64,000 bases of DNA from Berkiella sp963803015 (GTDB lineage: Bacteria > Pseudomonadota > Gammaproteobacteria > Berkiellales > Berkiellaceae). This document shows positions 28,958-38,441 of this stretch, piece after piece (the first letter of the stretch is position 1; the number at the start of each line of letters is the position of its first letter). The notes under the pieces are model-generated. The model was not told the origin of the DNA. It ran no database searches and saw only the letters and a list, made by a program, of their open reading frames with translations. The position numbers and the translations under genes are program-made. Location: positions 930,001 through 994,000 of the forward strand of contig CAWDKV010000003.1 in the NCBI GenBank assembly GCA_963803015.1, read 5' to 3'.

Positions 28958-29584
28958 TTAAATAGAAAATGAAGCCACTTTTAATCCTAAAAGAATAAGA
29001 AAGCCACTCAGACACTTTTCAATATAATATTGCAAAGAAAATAATTTTCTTCTGGTAATAGGATGGGATAAAAGCCATGCTAAGAGGGCAAACCAGAAAA
29101 AAGCGATAATGCTGAGCTCTAATCCATAGATGGTTTGGACAAAACGCGGCGTTTGCGGATCGATGACTTGGGTAAAAATACTTAAGTAACACAAACTGGC
29201 TTTTGGATTGAGCACATTCACCAAGAAGCCATTTCTCATTGCGCCGTGCGCTGAGAGTGCTTGCTGAGTCGCCGTGACATTTGGGTTAGTCTCTTTTTTC
29301 TTAGAAAAAATGCCCTTAGCACCGAGATAGATAAGATAAGCTGCGCCTAGATATTTTATAAGGGTAAACAGCATAACGGATTGGGTAATAATAAAACCAA
29401 TGCCAATCACACAATAAGCGGCATGGATAAGGCAGCCCAGCGTTATCCCAAACGCAGTATAGATCCCAATTCTTTTGCCATATTGCAGGCTATTTTGGGT
29501 CACAATGGCAAAATCTGGCCCTGGGCTCATCGCGCCCAGCAATCCAATCAAGCCTAATGCTAAAAATTCATTTATATAACTCAT
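28958..29584 (-). CDS. LysE/RhtB-family amino acid exporter
   Basis: 208 residues, the family's length, with six hydrophobic segments. GLLGAMSPGPDFAIVTQNSLQYGKR near the N-terminus is the LysE/RhtB signature, followed by a membrane helix with GITLG and the mid-protein GAKGIF and FLVNVLNPKA motifs. The family exports threonine, homoserine, lysine or similar. The ribosome-binding site is weak. Probably first of a two-gene unit with the PAP2 gene; divergent from the ankyrin gene. Confidence 0.9.
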   Translation of the reverse strand: MSYINEFLALGLIGLLGAMSPGPDFAIVTQNSLQYGKRIGIYTAFGITLGCLIHAAYCVIGIGFIITQSVMLFTLIKYLGAAYLIYLGAKGIFSKKKETNPNVTATQQALSAHGAMRNGFLVNVLNPKASLCYLSIFTQVIDPQTPRFVQTIYGLELSIIAFFWFALLAWLLSHPITRRKLFSLQYYIEKCLSGFLILLGLKVASFSI

Positions 29585-29609
29585 AATCTACTTTAATTGT
29601 TTATCCCAG

Positions 29610-29637
29610 TTGCCAACTTACAAGTTAGGGATATAAT
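29610..29637 (+). promoter_or_regulatory. Promoter of the ankyrin gene with an internal inverted repeat
   Basis: TTGCCA (29610-29615), 16-base spacer, TATAAT (29632-29637). The spacer holds AACTTACAAGTT (29616-29627), an inverted repeat placed where a repressor would block polymerase. The start codon at 29695 is 57 bases downstream. Confidence 0.5.
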
Positions 29638-29694
29638 TACATACTTTTATCATTTTCTAAATAATCTGCGAAGATTAAATGTTGTAGGTGCACC

Positions 29695-31716
29695 ATGCTG
29701 TCAGGAAGTTCTTTTAGTTCTTACTTATCGCCATCCAATCTTTTGCAAAGAATAACACAAATTTTTCATCCCATACCCGTACAACAAAGATTTTGGCAAG
29801 CCATGGAAAGCGCTTCTCTCAGTGGAGTATTAGATTCACTTGCTAAGGGGGCCGATTTGCATGCACTCAATGAGCGAGGACAATCTGCCCTCTATGCTGC
29901 TGTGCATGGGGGAGATGGCAAGGTTAAAGAAAATATAGCGATTGCTCTGGTCGATAGAGGCGCAAAATTTACAGCAGAAGAAAATCAGATAAGCTTGTTA
30001 TTTCATCTTCTTGATCAAGGCGCGTGGAAATTAGTAGAGGTTCTTTTAAAGAGAAGTGTAAATCTAGATCAAAGAGATGTCTCCAATCGAACGCTAATGC
30101 ATCATGCCGCAAAAGATGGAGAGATAGAGAGGGTGAAACGGCTGATCGGATTAGGAGCAAGCGTGGATGTGCAAGATGAACAATATGCGACGCCTTTACA
30201 TTTGGCAGCGCAAAAAGGTCATATAGATGTCGTGAGATCACTTCTGCGTGAAAAAGGTCGAATCAATGTCAATGCATTAGATGAATTTGGAAGAACCGCT
30301 TTGTGGCTAGCCGCTAATAATGGGCATAATGCTGTTGTTGAGATCTTGTTAGAGGCTGGGGCAGATCCGAATCTCGCAGATAAAAAAGGCCAAACACCTT
30401 TAGTGGTTGCACTTTATGACAATAAAACAAGAAAAGAGCCTGGTCGTTATCACGTGCAAGTCGCGAATACGTTGATACGAGGTGGGGCCAGCATTAAGCC
30501 ATTAATAAATTGCATGCATCCATTCACACTTTTAGAAGATACCGTTGTCATGAATGCTTTAACCCTGACACGGGCCTTGGTTAGAAATGGGGTAAGCGTT
30601 CAGACGAAAGAGATGGGCTCAGGGATGACTTTATTACATAAAGTATTAAAAAGAAGACCTGCAGAAGTAGTTTCAAGTGAATTGATTGAACAATTGTTGC
30701 AATGTGGGTTTGAAGTAGATGTGGCTGATAATTTAGGAAATTCCCCCTTACATTATGCGACTAACACCCATGATGCTGCTTTGCTTCTATCCCGTGGTGC
30801 AATGTTAGAAGAAATGAATAAAGATCTTTGGTCGCCACTTTTTTGTGCTGCAAATCAAGGTAATTTAGATTTGGTGAAACTTTATCTAGAAAGAGGCGCT
30901 AATCCATACCATCTTGATGTGCGCCAGCAGTGTATTATTCAAGTGGCAAGAGGGAGTAGGAAATCAACACCCATTTCCGATTTTCTGAAAGATAAAATCC
31001 GGATTAAGCCAGATGTGATGTTAAAAATGTCGGGATTGTTGCAAAATATTATTATTCGAAGCAAAGAGGCTGCTGAGAGACAAGGTAAGAAATTGCTACT
31101 CATCTTGGGTGAAACCCATAATGACTATCGTGCATTTCAAGTAGAAAAGTTGATAGGTAAGCTGGCAAAAGATAGAGGAATATCAGATATGTTTATTGAA
31201 CATACTGCGATTTCTGTCATGCTGGCAAAAGGGGATAACCATTCATTAAGATCTTATATGCCGTTTATGAAAGCTAAAAAGCAAGGTTTTAATTTAATGG
31301 GTGTGGATAATGATAGAACGGATTCGGTTTCTATGGATTGTTCAGCAGCAGGGTTAAAAAAGCGTAATTTGCGAATAAGAAAAGATATAGAAAAATACGT
31401 ACGTCATGCCATCTTAATTACAGGATCGGCACATATGCATGGACTCATGTCTGTCCCTGAAACTCAAATCGATAGAAATAGCTTCTTTATTGTGCCATTG
31501 TGCTTGAGCTTTCAGGAGGATATGGCATCCGAACATTCAGCAGATATACATTTTTTACGCCCACGTCACAACGTGATTCAAATTACAGAAAAAGGCTTCG
31601 ATCCAGAACAAGCCAAAACCGTGATTAAAAAGTGGAACGGTTCTGATTTAGATTTGCCGCAACAAAACAATCTGCCGACGTATTCTAAGAATTCGCGATT
31701 GAGAAGAGTGCACTAA
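29695..31716 (+). CDS. Ankyrin-repeat protein with C-terminal GETH/GSAH (EreA/ChaN/TIKI-like) domain
   Basis: 673 residues, no signal peptide. About ten ankyrin repeats span residues 45-430 (for example LMHHAAKDGEIERVKRLIGLGA, with the usual TPLHLAA helix pairs). After residue 455 a different domain begins: a buried strand then GETHND (472-477), an acidic FIEH at about 500, and ITGSAHMHGL (577-584). A strand-GExH near the start and a strand-GxxH-x-x-G near the end is the pattern of the EreA/ChaN/TIKI/TraB metal-dependent hydrolase-like group; assignment is by motif only. Ankyrin proteins of this type in Legionellales are often translocated effectors. First gene of the accessory block. Confidence 0.82.
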   Translation: MLSGSSFSSYLSPSNLLQRITQIFHPIPVQQRFWQAMESASLSGVLDSLAKGADLHALNERGQSALYAAVHGGDGKVKENIAIALVDRGAKFTAEENQISLLFHLLDQGAWKLVEVLLKRSVNLDQRDVSNRTLMHHAAKDGEIERVKRLIGLGASVDVQDEQYATPLHLAAQKGHIDVVRSLLREKGRINVNALDEFGRTALWLAANNGHNAVVEILLEAGADPNLADKKGQTPLVVALYDNKTRKEPGRYHVQVANTLIRGGASIKPLINCMHPFTLLEDTVVMNALTLTRALVRNGVSVQTKEMGSGMTLLHKVLKRRPAEVVSSELIEQLLQCGFEVDVADNLGNSPLHYATNTHDAALLLSRGAMLEEMNKDLWSPLFCAANQGNLDLVKLYLERGANPYHLDVRQQCIIQVARGSRKSTPISDFLKDKIRIKPDVMLKMSGLLQNIIIRSKEAAERQGKKLLLILGETHNDYRAFQVEKLIGKLAKDRGISDMFIEHTAISVMLAKGDNHSLRSYMPFMKAKKQGFNLMGVDNDRTDSVSMDCSAAGLKKRNLRIRKDIEKYVRHAILITGSAHMHGLMSVPETQIDRNSFFIVPLCLSFQEDMASEHSADIHFLRPRHNVIQITEKGFDPEQAKTVIKKWNGSDLDLPQQNNLPTYSKNSRLRRVH

Positions 31717-31844
31717 AGTATAAAGTGCATATACATGCTATGCTCATTCTCTTTAACAGTCCATTTGTCTCTAGATATTTGCTATTTAACTTATATCTTG
31801 CTAGTTTCTTCTTTGCATCCTATTCATTCTTGTTTGAGGCATTT

Positions 31845-32153
31845 ATGCAAGCAGCACAACCGCAGATTCATTGGTTAAATAGATTATTAAATCATCTTTT
31901 TGGTCCTCGATTTAAGAGTGAGTATTTTGAAGAACAAATATTCGCGAGCCCCGAAGAGAGCACAGGAAATGATAGACTAGCAGACGATAGTATGAGCTAT
32001 CATGACATTGGCGCAGATTTGGGTTCAGAGTTTTTAGAAAACCCTGGAACAGTATTTTGGCTGGTCGACGGTGCTTATCGACGAATTGAGAAACTCTGTT
32101 GCGGTATAACAGAACTAGTTTCTACTAAGTCTTCATTAGGAAACAAGCTTTAA
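31845..32153 (+). CDS. Small hypothetical protein
   Basis: 102 residues from the ATG at 31845, chosen because GAGG stands 5 bases before it. The frame is open back to 31725; that longer form would add 40 mostly hydrophobic residues but lacks a ribosome-binding site. The body is acidic and Ser-rich in the middle (FASPEESTGNDRLADDSMSYHD) with a short aromatic start (IHWLNRLLNHLFGPRF). Not recognised. It follows the ankyrin gene by about 130 bases and may be part of the same host-interaction block. Confidence 0.5.
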   Translation: MQAAQPQIHWLNRLLNHLFGPRFKSEYFEEQIFASPEESTGNDRLADDSMSYHDIGADLGSEFLENPGTVFWLVDGAYRRIEKLCCGITELVSTKSSLGNKL

Positions 32154-32213
32154 GCACAAGATTTTTTATTTTATCTGTTCAATACGCTACTTCTTTTTTC
32201 ATAATTTATTTTA

Positions 32214-32894
32214 TCACTTTGTTGTGAGGATTTTTGGGCGAAAAACTTCTGGTTTCACTTTGCTTGCTTCAGTGTTGACTATGGGGCGATTGACGACACT
32301 CAATGTATGATTTTCGAGTGAAAAAACAAGTGTTCTTGGTGTTAGATTTAAAAAATGGTCAGTCACTTCTTCTTTGGGTAATCCTACCATGCCTTGTTGA
32401 ACAATAGGGTGCCTCAGCACTCTTATGTGTCTATATCTTCTTTCAAATTTGCTTAAATATCCTTTTTGTTGGAGTCTTTCAATGAGTTGAGGAATTCTTT
32501 CCTGAGATAATCCAGTTTCTTTCATGAGAGCATCTCGAGTCAAAATTTCGTTTCTCTTTAGAATACTGACGATGACATTGAATAAGAGGTGTTCTTCTGT
32601 TGTGAGAAGCTGCGTTAATGCTGGCTTTTGTGTAGCCTCAGATGAGAGGCTTGCCAAATTTCCTCTTTCAACAGAGACAGGTTGCAATTGAAGAGGAGAT
32701 AGCTTTTGTATACGACTTACACAGAACTCATCATTTTGGCAGCGAAGATATAATTTAAGTGCTTCTTTATTTTTACCTTGTTTCTCAAGAAGTAATGCAG
32801 TTCGAATGGTCTGAAAGAGAGGATTGGTAGGCTCTCTTTGAATTTGAACATTTATCAATTTTAAGCATAATTCAAGATGATTACCTTCTAGCAT
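32214..32894 (-). CDS. Hypothetical protein with winged-helix-like domain
   Basis: 226 residues. The N-terminal 60 look like one or two TPR-type helix pairs (TNPLFQTIRTALLLEKQGKNKEALKLYLRC). Residues 95-175 resemble a winged helix: two helices, a turn and recognition helix (LTRDALMKETGLSQERIPQLIERLQQKGYL), then the KFERRYRHIRV wing. This could be a DNA-binding regulator, perhaps of the surrounding block, but no target is known. AGGAAAT site before the ATG. Transcribed away from the large gene upstream at 32983. Confidence 0.65.
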   Translation of the reverse strand: MLEGNHLELCLKLINVQIQREPTNPLFQTIRTALLLEKQGKNKEALKLYLRCQNDEFCVSRIQKLSPLQLQPVSVERGNLASLSSEATQKPALTQLLTTEEHLLFNVIVSILKRNEILTRDALMKETGLSQERIPQLIERLQQKGYLSKFERRYRHIRVLRHPIVQQGMVGLPKEEVTDHFLNLTPRTLVFSLENHTLSVVNRPIVNTEASKVKPEVFRPKILTTK

Positions 32895-32982
32895 GTCAAT
32901 TTCCTAGTTTAAGTATTAGTACAAGTTTAAAATCAGAATAATATCGCTTAATGCCTGGTGTTAGCAATGCGCATTCTGGCCT

Positions 32983-35133
32983 TTAAAGGCGTCTTATACC
33001 TTTTGGTCTTGAAATATAGAGGGCTCTAAGGCTGAATTCTAAATCATCACTTACATTTACTGAACCGGCATTCTTGCCTTGTGGTAACTGTTTTGATTCT
33101 ATAGCAGTACGCAATTTCGTCGAGATCTCACGGGCTAAAATACCATGAAGAGAAGTCTTCGTTTGCAAAGAAAGCGCTTTGTCAAAAAGAGTAGGATTTT
33201 GCATAAAAGCATAGTTTAATTGTTCAAGATAGACTTTTGCCGATCGGCTTGATTTTTGGAGATGGGAGAATTGTGATTGTAAGACATCCATTGGGTCGCT
33301 AATTGATCGGTGATAAGCTTGTTCCGTCTTAGCTATTACTCTAAAGTCCTCCAGCGACATACTAGAATGCTGTGGTGCTGTCACAGTATCAGGATGGATA
33401 AACAATATACGCACAGTGTTATCTGCTAAGCCAAATATCTGGATGGAACAATGAAGAGATAAATAATCTTGTAAATGCAGACTTTCAGGTTTTGCCGCAT
33501 GACGATAAAGGTGTGCTTTAACCAATCTGATTTCTTCATGGGAGATAAGGTTGGGTGAAAAATGGTGTAGTATCGTTGGCTGGCTTGAAAATAGCTCATG
33601 ATCTGTTTCTTCTAAACGCGATGCATGGTCAGTGATAGCTTCTACTATGCCTTGATGCAATTTGAGTAAGGAGGTTTGACACTTTTTAACCCAAAGCGGC
33701 AGCCAATCTAAGTTTTTTGCTTGTGGAGTAGTTAAAAATGTTTGTTTTTTACCTGTGTTTTTCTCAAAATCCGCTGTGGCGTCAGAAAGTTGGGCATAAA
33801 ACTGCGCTTGATTGGGAGAGAGGATATCATTCTCAATCACTTGCTGAAAATCTTGGTAAAGCGAAGCATATTGGTGTTGAATTTGCGATAATTCATATTT
33901 TTCTAAGTAATTTAAGGGAGCGAGTTTCTCTTTGAGCGCCTTTATCTGTGATAATAAGCTCTCCAGTTTTTCTAAAGTGCGCACAGCGCTAACATTCTCG
34001 TGCAAAGTTTTATCATAAAGAAATTTAACTTGAGATTCTTGACTAATGCTCTCTAAACGGCCAAGCAGATCCGTTGCCATACTATGTTTATTTTTTAACC
34101 ATTTCTCAAAAAATATCATGAGTGCAGATTTGAATAAACTATCTTCAAAAGGACCAAATTCTGCTTGCAGCCTCTCGATAAAATCAGTCGCATTTTTTTC
34201 TGAGAGAAGCGCATTGAAAAAATCGGTGAAGGCAGCGTTTTCTTGATCTGCTTCGTCGTTTGCCACTTGATAGTAATATGCGTAAATAACTTGCATTTGA
34301 GTGGAAGGAGCGAGATCTTTAAAGCGAGCGATAACAAACGCATCAAATCGCTGCAGAAAATCATCAAGAATAGAGTGCAGTGATTCTCTTATTCTGCGAA
34401 GCATTAAGTTGTAATTAAACATACAGGCTATACGGTTAATCACACCTGGTCCACAAGAGATCCTGTCGACAACATCGATTGGTTCAGGCAAATCAAATTG
34501 CGTTTTATTGTTGCCCCGTCGAATATCGGCAAGCATTCTAATGACTTCGCTTTTTTCCCACTCAATCACTACTGTTTTATCAAGCCCTGGCTCTGTTTCA
34601 ATATTGGGATCAGTTGCTGCAAGCCAGAACAAGCTTAGCATTTTTCTAGCATGAAATCTTTTGTCTGCACCATAAACTTCTGGAGCATTCACTAATAGGT
34701 AATTAGGATGTTCACCTTCAGGCGCCGCATCAAGCAATGCTCTGAGCGCAGTTTTATAAAGCCTTATTTCTGATGAGTCATTTGCATCGAAAAAGCGATT
34801 TTCTGCTGTGATATTATTTTTACTCAGTTTATCTAAAAGATAGGCAATTATTTCATTAATGATTGCATCATTCCCTCTTTCTTCACATAAAGGGCCATAT
34901 TTTTTTTCGAGTGTTTCAAAAAGGACAACACTTTTCTTGATTTCATTTAGATCCATCGCACTTTCTTTATTTTTACCCAAATAAGCGAAGTAGAAGGTGT
35001 TTCTGAGCTCTTTAATCTCATGGATAAGTGTCTGTGGTGTTTGTGTTTGCACTTTTTGTGAATAGCGGATGAATAGTTCAGTGACGGTAAGTAAAAGATC
35101 AGAGGGCTCTTGTTGGTTAAAAGCAGTGAGCAT
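32983..35133 (-). CDS. Large hypothetical protein of the accessory block
   Basis: 716 residues, mostly alpha-helical, no signal peptide or membrane segment. Around residues 165-265 lies DKRFHARKMLSLFWLA, then RRGNN, then DRISCGPGVINRIACMF. A Cys-Gly-x-Gly stretch after an acidic loop of this kind is reminiscent of a small region in several large Legionellales effectors, but I cannot name the family. Coiled-coil-like heptads occur at about 370-430 (LEKLESLLSQIKALKEKLAPL). Function unknown. Context suggests a host-directed protein. Confidence 0.7.
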   Translation of the reverse strand: MLTAFNQQEPSDLLLTVTELFIRYSQKVQTQTPQTLIHEIKELRNTFYFAYLGKNKESAMDLNEIKKSVVLFETLEKKYGPLCEERGNDAIINEIIAYLLDKLSKNNITAENRFFDANDSSEIRLYKTALRALLDAAPEGEHPNYLLVNAPEVYGADKRFHARKMLSLFWLAATDPNIETEPGLDKTVVIEWEKSEVIRMLADIRRGNNKTQFDLPEPIDVVDRISCGPGVINRIACMFNYNLMLRRIRESLHSILDDFLQRFDAFVIARFKDLAPSTQMQVIYAYYYQVANDEADQENAAFTDFFNALLSEKNATDFIERLQAEFGPFEDSLFKSALMIFFEKWLKNKHSMATDLLGRLESISQESQVKFLYDKTLHENVSAVRTLEKLESLLSQIKALKEKLAPLNYLEKYELSQIQHQYASLYQDFQQVIENDILSPNQAQFYAQLSDATADFEKNTGKKQTFLTTPQAKNLDWLPLWVKKCQTSLLKLHQGIVEAITDHASRLEETDHELFSSQPTILHHFSPNLISHEEIRLVKAHLYRHAAKPESLHLQDYLSLHCSIQIFGLADNTVRILFIHPDTVTAPQHSSMSLEDFRVIAKTEQAYHRSISDPMDVLQSQFSHLQKSSRSAKVYLEQLNYAFMQNPTLFDKALSLQTKTSLHGILAREISTKLRTAIESKQLPQGKNAGSVNVSDDLEFSLRALYISRPKGIRRL

Positions 35134-35240
35134 TAGAGAGTACCTACATCAAACTAAAACAGTCTTAGCAGGTTACCTTAATAACCGACGAAAGTAAATG
35201 ATAAGCAGATAAAAATACCTAAATGAGATACTCTTTCCAT

Positions 35241-35270
35241 TTTGTTTTTACCCTTAAGGGTAAAAACAAA
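35241..35270. terminator. 30-bp perfect palindrome, probable terminator
   Basis: TTTGTTTTTACCC and its exact complement flank a TTAA centre. It lies 20 bases after the stop of the HAD-like gene (leftward transcription), and its T/A-rich arms would give a U-run in either direction. An operator for the gene starting at 35133 is the alternative. Confidence 0.55.
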
Positions 35271-35290
35271 CTCGTTTGAGTATAGGGCAC

Positions 35291-36568
35291 CTATTGGGGT
35301 GTTTGTTTTTTATCTTTTGTAGAGTCTACCACCAAAGCTGGAGCTGTATCTGGCTCCTTATTTTGATTTCCTGCTGCCTCTCTTTGCTTTTCAAGATTAA
35401 GTTGCACAGTCATTGGAGCATGTCGCTCTTGTGCACTTTTGTGGGCTGAAGCTAAAGTTGTTGAGGTGTCATTCTCAGATTTTCTTTCGGAAACATTTAA
35501 GTTTTTAAAGGCTGCTTCTAGTGTTGCTTCTAGTGTTGCGGGTGTAACAGGTTGAGGTGCAACATTTGAATAAGGAGTGGAGGCCCCTGAACCGACTGGG
35601 GTTCCTGCATATTCAATTTCTTGCAAAATTTCTGGTCTTTCTATTTGCAACCTATCACAAGCAACTCCCAGATACGCTTTTGGCTCAGGATTAGCCCATC
35701 TTCTTTCTACTGGAATAAGATTATCTCTTGGCAAAACAACAAGCGGGGGTTTCCCTGTTTTTCTTTGGTAATTATTTGGACTCTCTGCATTCAAATTCTC
35801 TATATTTCTTGAAGAATCCTCCATTAAAAAAGTGCGTTCTGGTGGTGTGTTAAAATGTAGCATAGCATCTTTGATATGCTCTTGTTTGCAAATTGGATCA
35901 CCAGAATCCCCGTTTAACAAAACAGGCGGCCGACCTTCTAACTTCACCAAAGATCCATCAGCTCTCATATTAAACAGGCTTTCTTTTATTTGTTCTTCAT
36001 TCATTTGCGGAGTAAGTACAGTTTTTAAATCATTCAATATTTTTTCAGCTGAATCCCCCGTTCTTATTACGTTATAAACAGCTTCTTTTATAGCTACAGG
36101 ATTTTCAAATTCAAATTGGGCAAGCATTTTATCAATGGTGTTGCTCATAGGGAAACCGGCACGAATATATATTTTGTCATTTATTTCTTGCGCGGACATT
36201 TCTGGGGCGAGAAGTCGATTGAGAGCTGCTTTGATAACTTCTGGATAATTTGAAAAAGTAGTAATGGCCAGATTATGTTCTTTTAGATGCGCTAAGAGAA
36301 ATTGCTTTAAGTGCGCTTCGTTCTTAAAGCCACCTCGTTGTGTTAACAAGATATCAAGCGGCAATTGTCCTTTTTGATTTGCGGGTAATCTCTCATCTGT
36401 AAGGACATTTACCCCTTGGCCTGCTTTTATATCCAATCCTGGCGTAGCATCTGGTCTTGTAGGGTCAATGGGACTACCTAAAAAATTGTGCCAATGCGTA
36501 TTGGTTGCAGTTTCGTCCCAATCTAGACACAATAATTTTTTATTTGATTCAACAGCTTGGCGTAACAT
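35291..36568 (-). CDS. HAD-like hydrolase domain protein, probable effector
   Basis: 425 residues from the ATG at 36568, chosen for the GAGGA site 9 bases upstream; in-frame ATGs at 36574 and 36583 exist. The N-terminus KKLLCLDWDETATNTHWH holds the HAD motif I D16-x-D18-x-T; ITTFSNYP near residue 105 is a motif II candidate (hydrophobic strand plus Ser/Thr); FLMEDSSRNIENL near residue 250 fits motif IV (acidic pair then N-I-E). A helical cap lies between. After about 290 the tail is Pro/Thr/Ser/Ala-rich and probably disordered. HAD proteins are mostly phosphatases. The placement beside other eukaryote-like genes suggests a translocated phosphatase, which is inference. Confidence 0.72.
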   Translation of the reverse strand: MLRQAVESNKKLLCLDWDETATNTHWHNFLGSPIDPTRPDATPGLDIKAGQGVNVLTDERLPANQKGQLPLDILLTQRGGFKNEAHLKQFLLAHLKEHNLAITTFSNYPEVIKAALNRLLAPEMSAQEINDKIYIRAGFPMSNTIDKMLAQFEFENPVAIKEAVYNVIRTGDSAEKILNDLKTVLTPQMNEEQIKESLFNMRADGSLVKLEGRPPVLLNGDSGDPICKQEHIKDAMLHFNTPPERTFLMEDSSRNIENLNAESPNNYQRKTGKPPLVVLPRDNLIPVERRWANPEPKAYLGVACDRLQIERPEILQEIEYAGTPVGSGASTPYSNVAPQPVTPATLEATLEAAFKNLNVSERKSENDTSTTLASAHKSAQERHAPMTVQLNLEKQREAAGNQNKEPDTAPALVVDSTKDKKQTPQ

Positions 36569-36712
36569 AATCATTTTCCTCATCTTTTAATCTTATCTAT
36601 TAAGACAATAAATGAAAGAATTTTGTTGCAGGAATTTTAGAGGATCTACACTAAAAGTGAAAGCTTTATTTTAGGCGGAGTGTTAAAGAGAGCAGAATGG
36701 GATTTCCCGTCT

Positions 36713-38254
36713 CTAACGCATGGCCAGAGCTACTTTTGTTCCAGCTTTTACTTCACTGACGATTTCTTTTATCTTGGATGAGATTAAGACCGATCTTTGT
36801 AGATCAACGACACTGTCGCTCTCAATCTTACTTCGCAAGTCCTCATCATTCAGACATTTTTCAGCGATGGCGACGTTGGAGATGGCAAGACTCGTTAAAT
36901 TTCGTCCACTGAATCTGCCTAGCAATTCTGGATTAGCAAAAATCTGTAATGCAATCGATGGATGGTTAGCAGCCAGATCATTTAATTGATCTCCATTAAG
37001 CCAATTTTCAGCAATAATCTTTCTGGCCACCACAACATGCTGCTGACCGAGGATATGAATATTGCGAAGCTGGCTTTTTAATGCATCATCAACAAGGAAC
37101 TGGTTGGCTATTTCTACGTGATATTTACAAAAATGAGCCAGTACATCTCCCTGCAGTTTATTTCTCAATAGAGGATTAGCAAGGATCTGTTTCGCAATTT
37201 CAACATGATTCATACTCATAATAATCAAATCAGATGCTTCATTAAGGATGACGGGATTAGATAAAATAAAATCTAGCTTCCTTTGGGCAATAACAGCATC
37301 ATATTGACTAACCTTAGCGTGATCTTTCGCATAGATGCATTGATCTGCCAGCTCACTACGGAGTTCTGGATGCACAGCAAAGCAGAATCTATCTTCTATA
37401 TTAAGCTTATATTTTAGATCTGTATTTAGGATTTTTCTTGCAATCTCAACATGATATTCACCGAGTGCGATTAGTTCTTTTCTTGGAAGAGGTATTTTCA
37501 GGATTAATTCGGCTATTTCTAAATGGATTTTACCAAGCTCAGGCATATCATGCGCTCTGAGCCGACTTCGCAACACAGGCGTGTTCAGAATTTTTTTCGC
37601 GAGCTCGATATCATTTTGACCCAAGAAAGCGATAGCATCTCCGCGCATAGTTTTGAATATGGTTTCATCTCCCAGAATTTCTTTTGCGAGATCTGGATTA
37701 CGAGATCCCAGAAATGCAAAATCCCATCCCCATGTTTTGAGTGTATCCAGTATCGTTGGATCAGCCATCATTTTCTGCGCTACTGTAGGGTGCATGCCTG
37801 CTAGGGTGAGACGCTCACCATGTCCCATATGATTCCATAAGGTCTCATCATTTAAAATGAAAAGAGCGGCTTCTGGTGTCTGGTAAGATTGAGAAAATGC
37901 GAAAAGGGTTTTTTTGCGCCCGATAACGGGATTTTTCTTAAATTCTGGTGTATTCAGCTCTTTGCAAACAGAGTGGACTGTATTTTTTCCAAAGAAACGA
38001 TACGCAGGTAAAAAACAAGCAACCAGGCGGAGGTGATCCCCGAGGATGATTCGTGGTTGTTGAACGGCTGGCGCTTCTTCAGGGGCGAGAAGCACTACTT
38101 CGCTTGAAGGGGCTGCTTCGCTTGCAGGTACTACTTCATTTGGAGCGGCTGCTTCGCTGAGCACTTCGTTAGAGTCTACGAGTTTAGATCGCTTCAACAG
38201 CTGTGCGGATTGAGCTGCTTCGTTAGGCCTTTTCGGGCTACCGTTACCTATCAT
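36713..38254 (-). CDS. F-box-like protein with helical HVEIA repeats and N-terminal NLS-like segment
   Basis: 513 residues from the ATG at 38254 (AAGGA 8 bases upstream; the frame is open to a TTG at 38269). The start MIGNGSPKRP continues to LKRSK at 20-24, a bipartite basic pattern (KR, 11 residues, KRSK). An acidic/Pro-Ala linker follows, then LRLVACFLPAYRFFGKNTVHSVCKEL, which resembles an F-box (Leu-Pro, hydrophobic spacing, VCK). From about 120 to 480 there are roughly ten units of 30-36 residues with a core like HVEIAKQILANPLLRNKL, a helical repeat I do not recognise. F-box plus repeat is the layout of SCF ubiquitin-ligase adaptors that some bacteria use in host cells. The F-box call is by eye. 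Confidence 0.7.
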   Translation of the reverse strand: MIGNGSPKRPNEAAQSAQLLKRSKLVDSNEVLSEAAAPNEVVPASEAAPSSEVVLLAPEEAPAVQQPRIILGDHLRLVACFLPAYRFFGKNTVHSVCKELNTPEFKKNPVIGRKKTLFAFSQSYQTPEAALFILNDETLWNHMGHGERLTLAGMHPTVAQKMMADPTILDTLKTWGWDFAFLGSRNPDLAKEILGDETIFKTMRGDAIAFLGQNDIELAKKILNTPVLRSRLRAHDMPELGKIHLEIAELILKIPLPRKELIALGEYHVEIARKILNTDLKYKLNIEDRFCFAVHPELRSELADQCIYAKDHAKVSQYDAVIAQRKLDFILSNPVILNEASDLIIMSMNHVEIAKQILANPLLRNKLQGDVLAHFCKYHVEIANQFLVDDALKSQLRNIHILGQQHVVVARKIIAENWLNGDQLNDLAANHPSIALQIFANPELLGRFSGRNLTSLAISNVAIAEKCLNDEDLRSKIESDSVVDLQRSVLISSKIKEIVSEVKAGTKVALAMR

Positions 38255-38400
38255 CACTATTTCCTTCAAGTATGGCCTAAAAATGAATGTGGAATAGTTT
38301 AACTTGCTAGCTTGAAAAAAGCTTTATAAAAGGGCTATTTTGCTGATGAAATCCTGAATTACATGATAAAAGGTAAGGAGATGAGGATATACACTTTATC

Positions 38401-38440
38401 CGATAAAATCCCTCTGCGGCTAGCGCAGCGTCTCCCTTTG
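38401..38440. repeat. Degenerate fragment of the DUF559-flanking repeat
   Basis: GATAAAATCCCTCT at 38402-38415 and TCTCCCTTT at 38431-38439 match the inner part of the right repeat arm in the same orientation, with the middle shortened to a small GCTAGC-centred palindrome. It abuts the outer end of the left arm, as if an older copy was partly deleted. Together with the left arm it fills the gene-free gap 38255-38614. Confidence 0.55.
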
Positions 38441-38441
38441 C

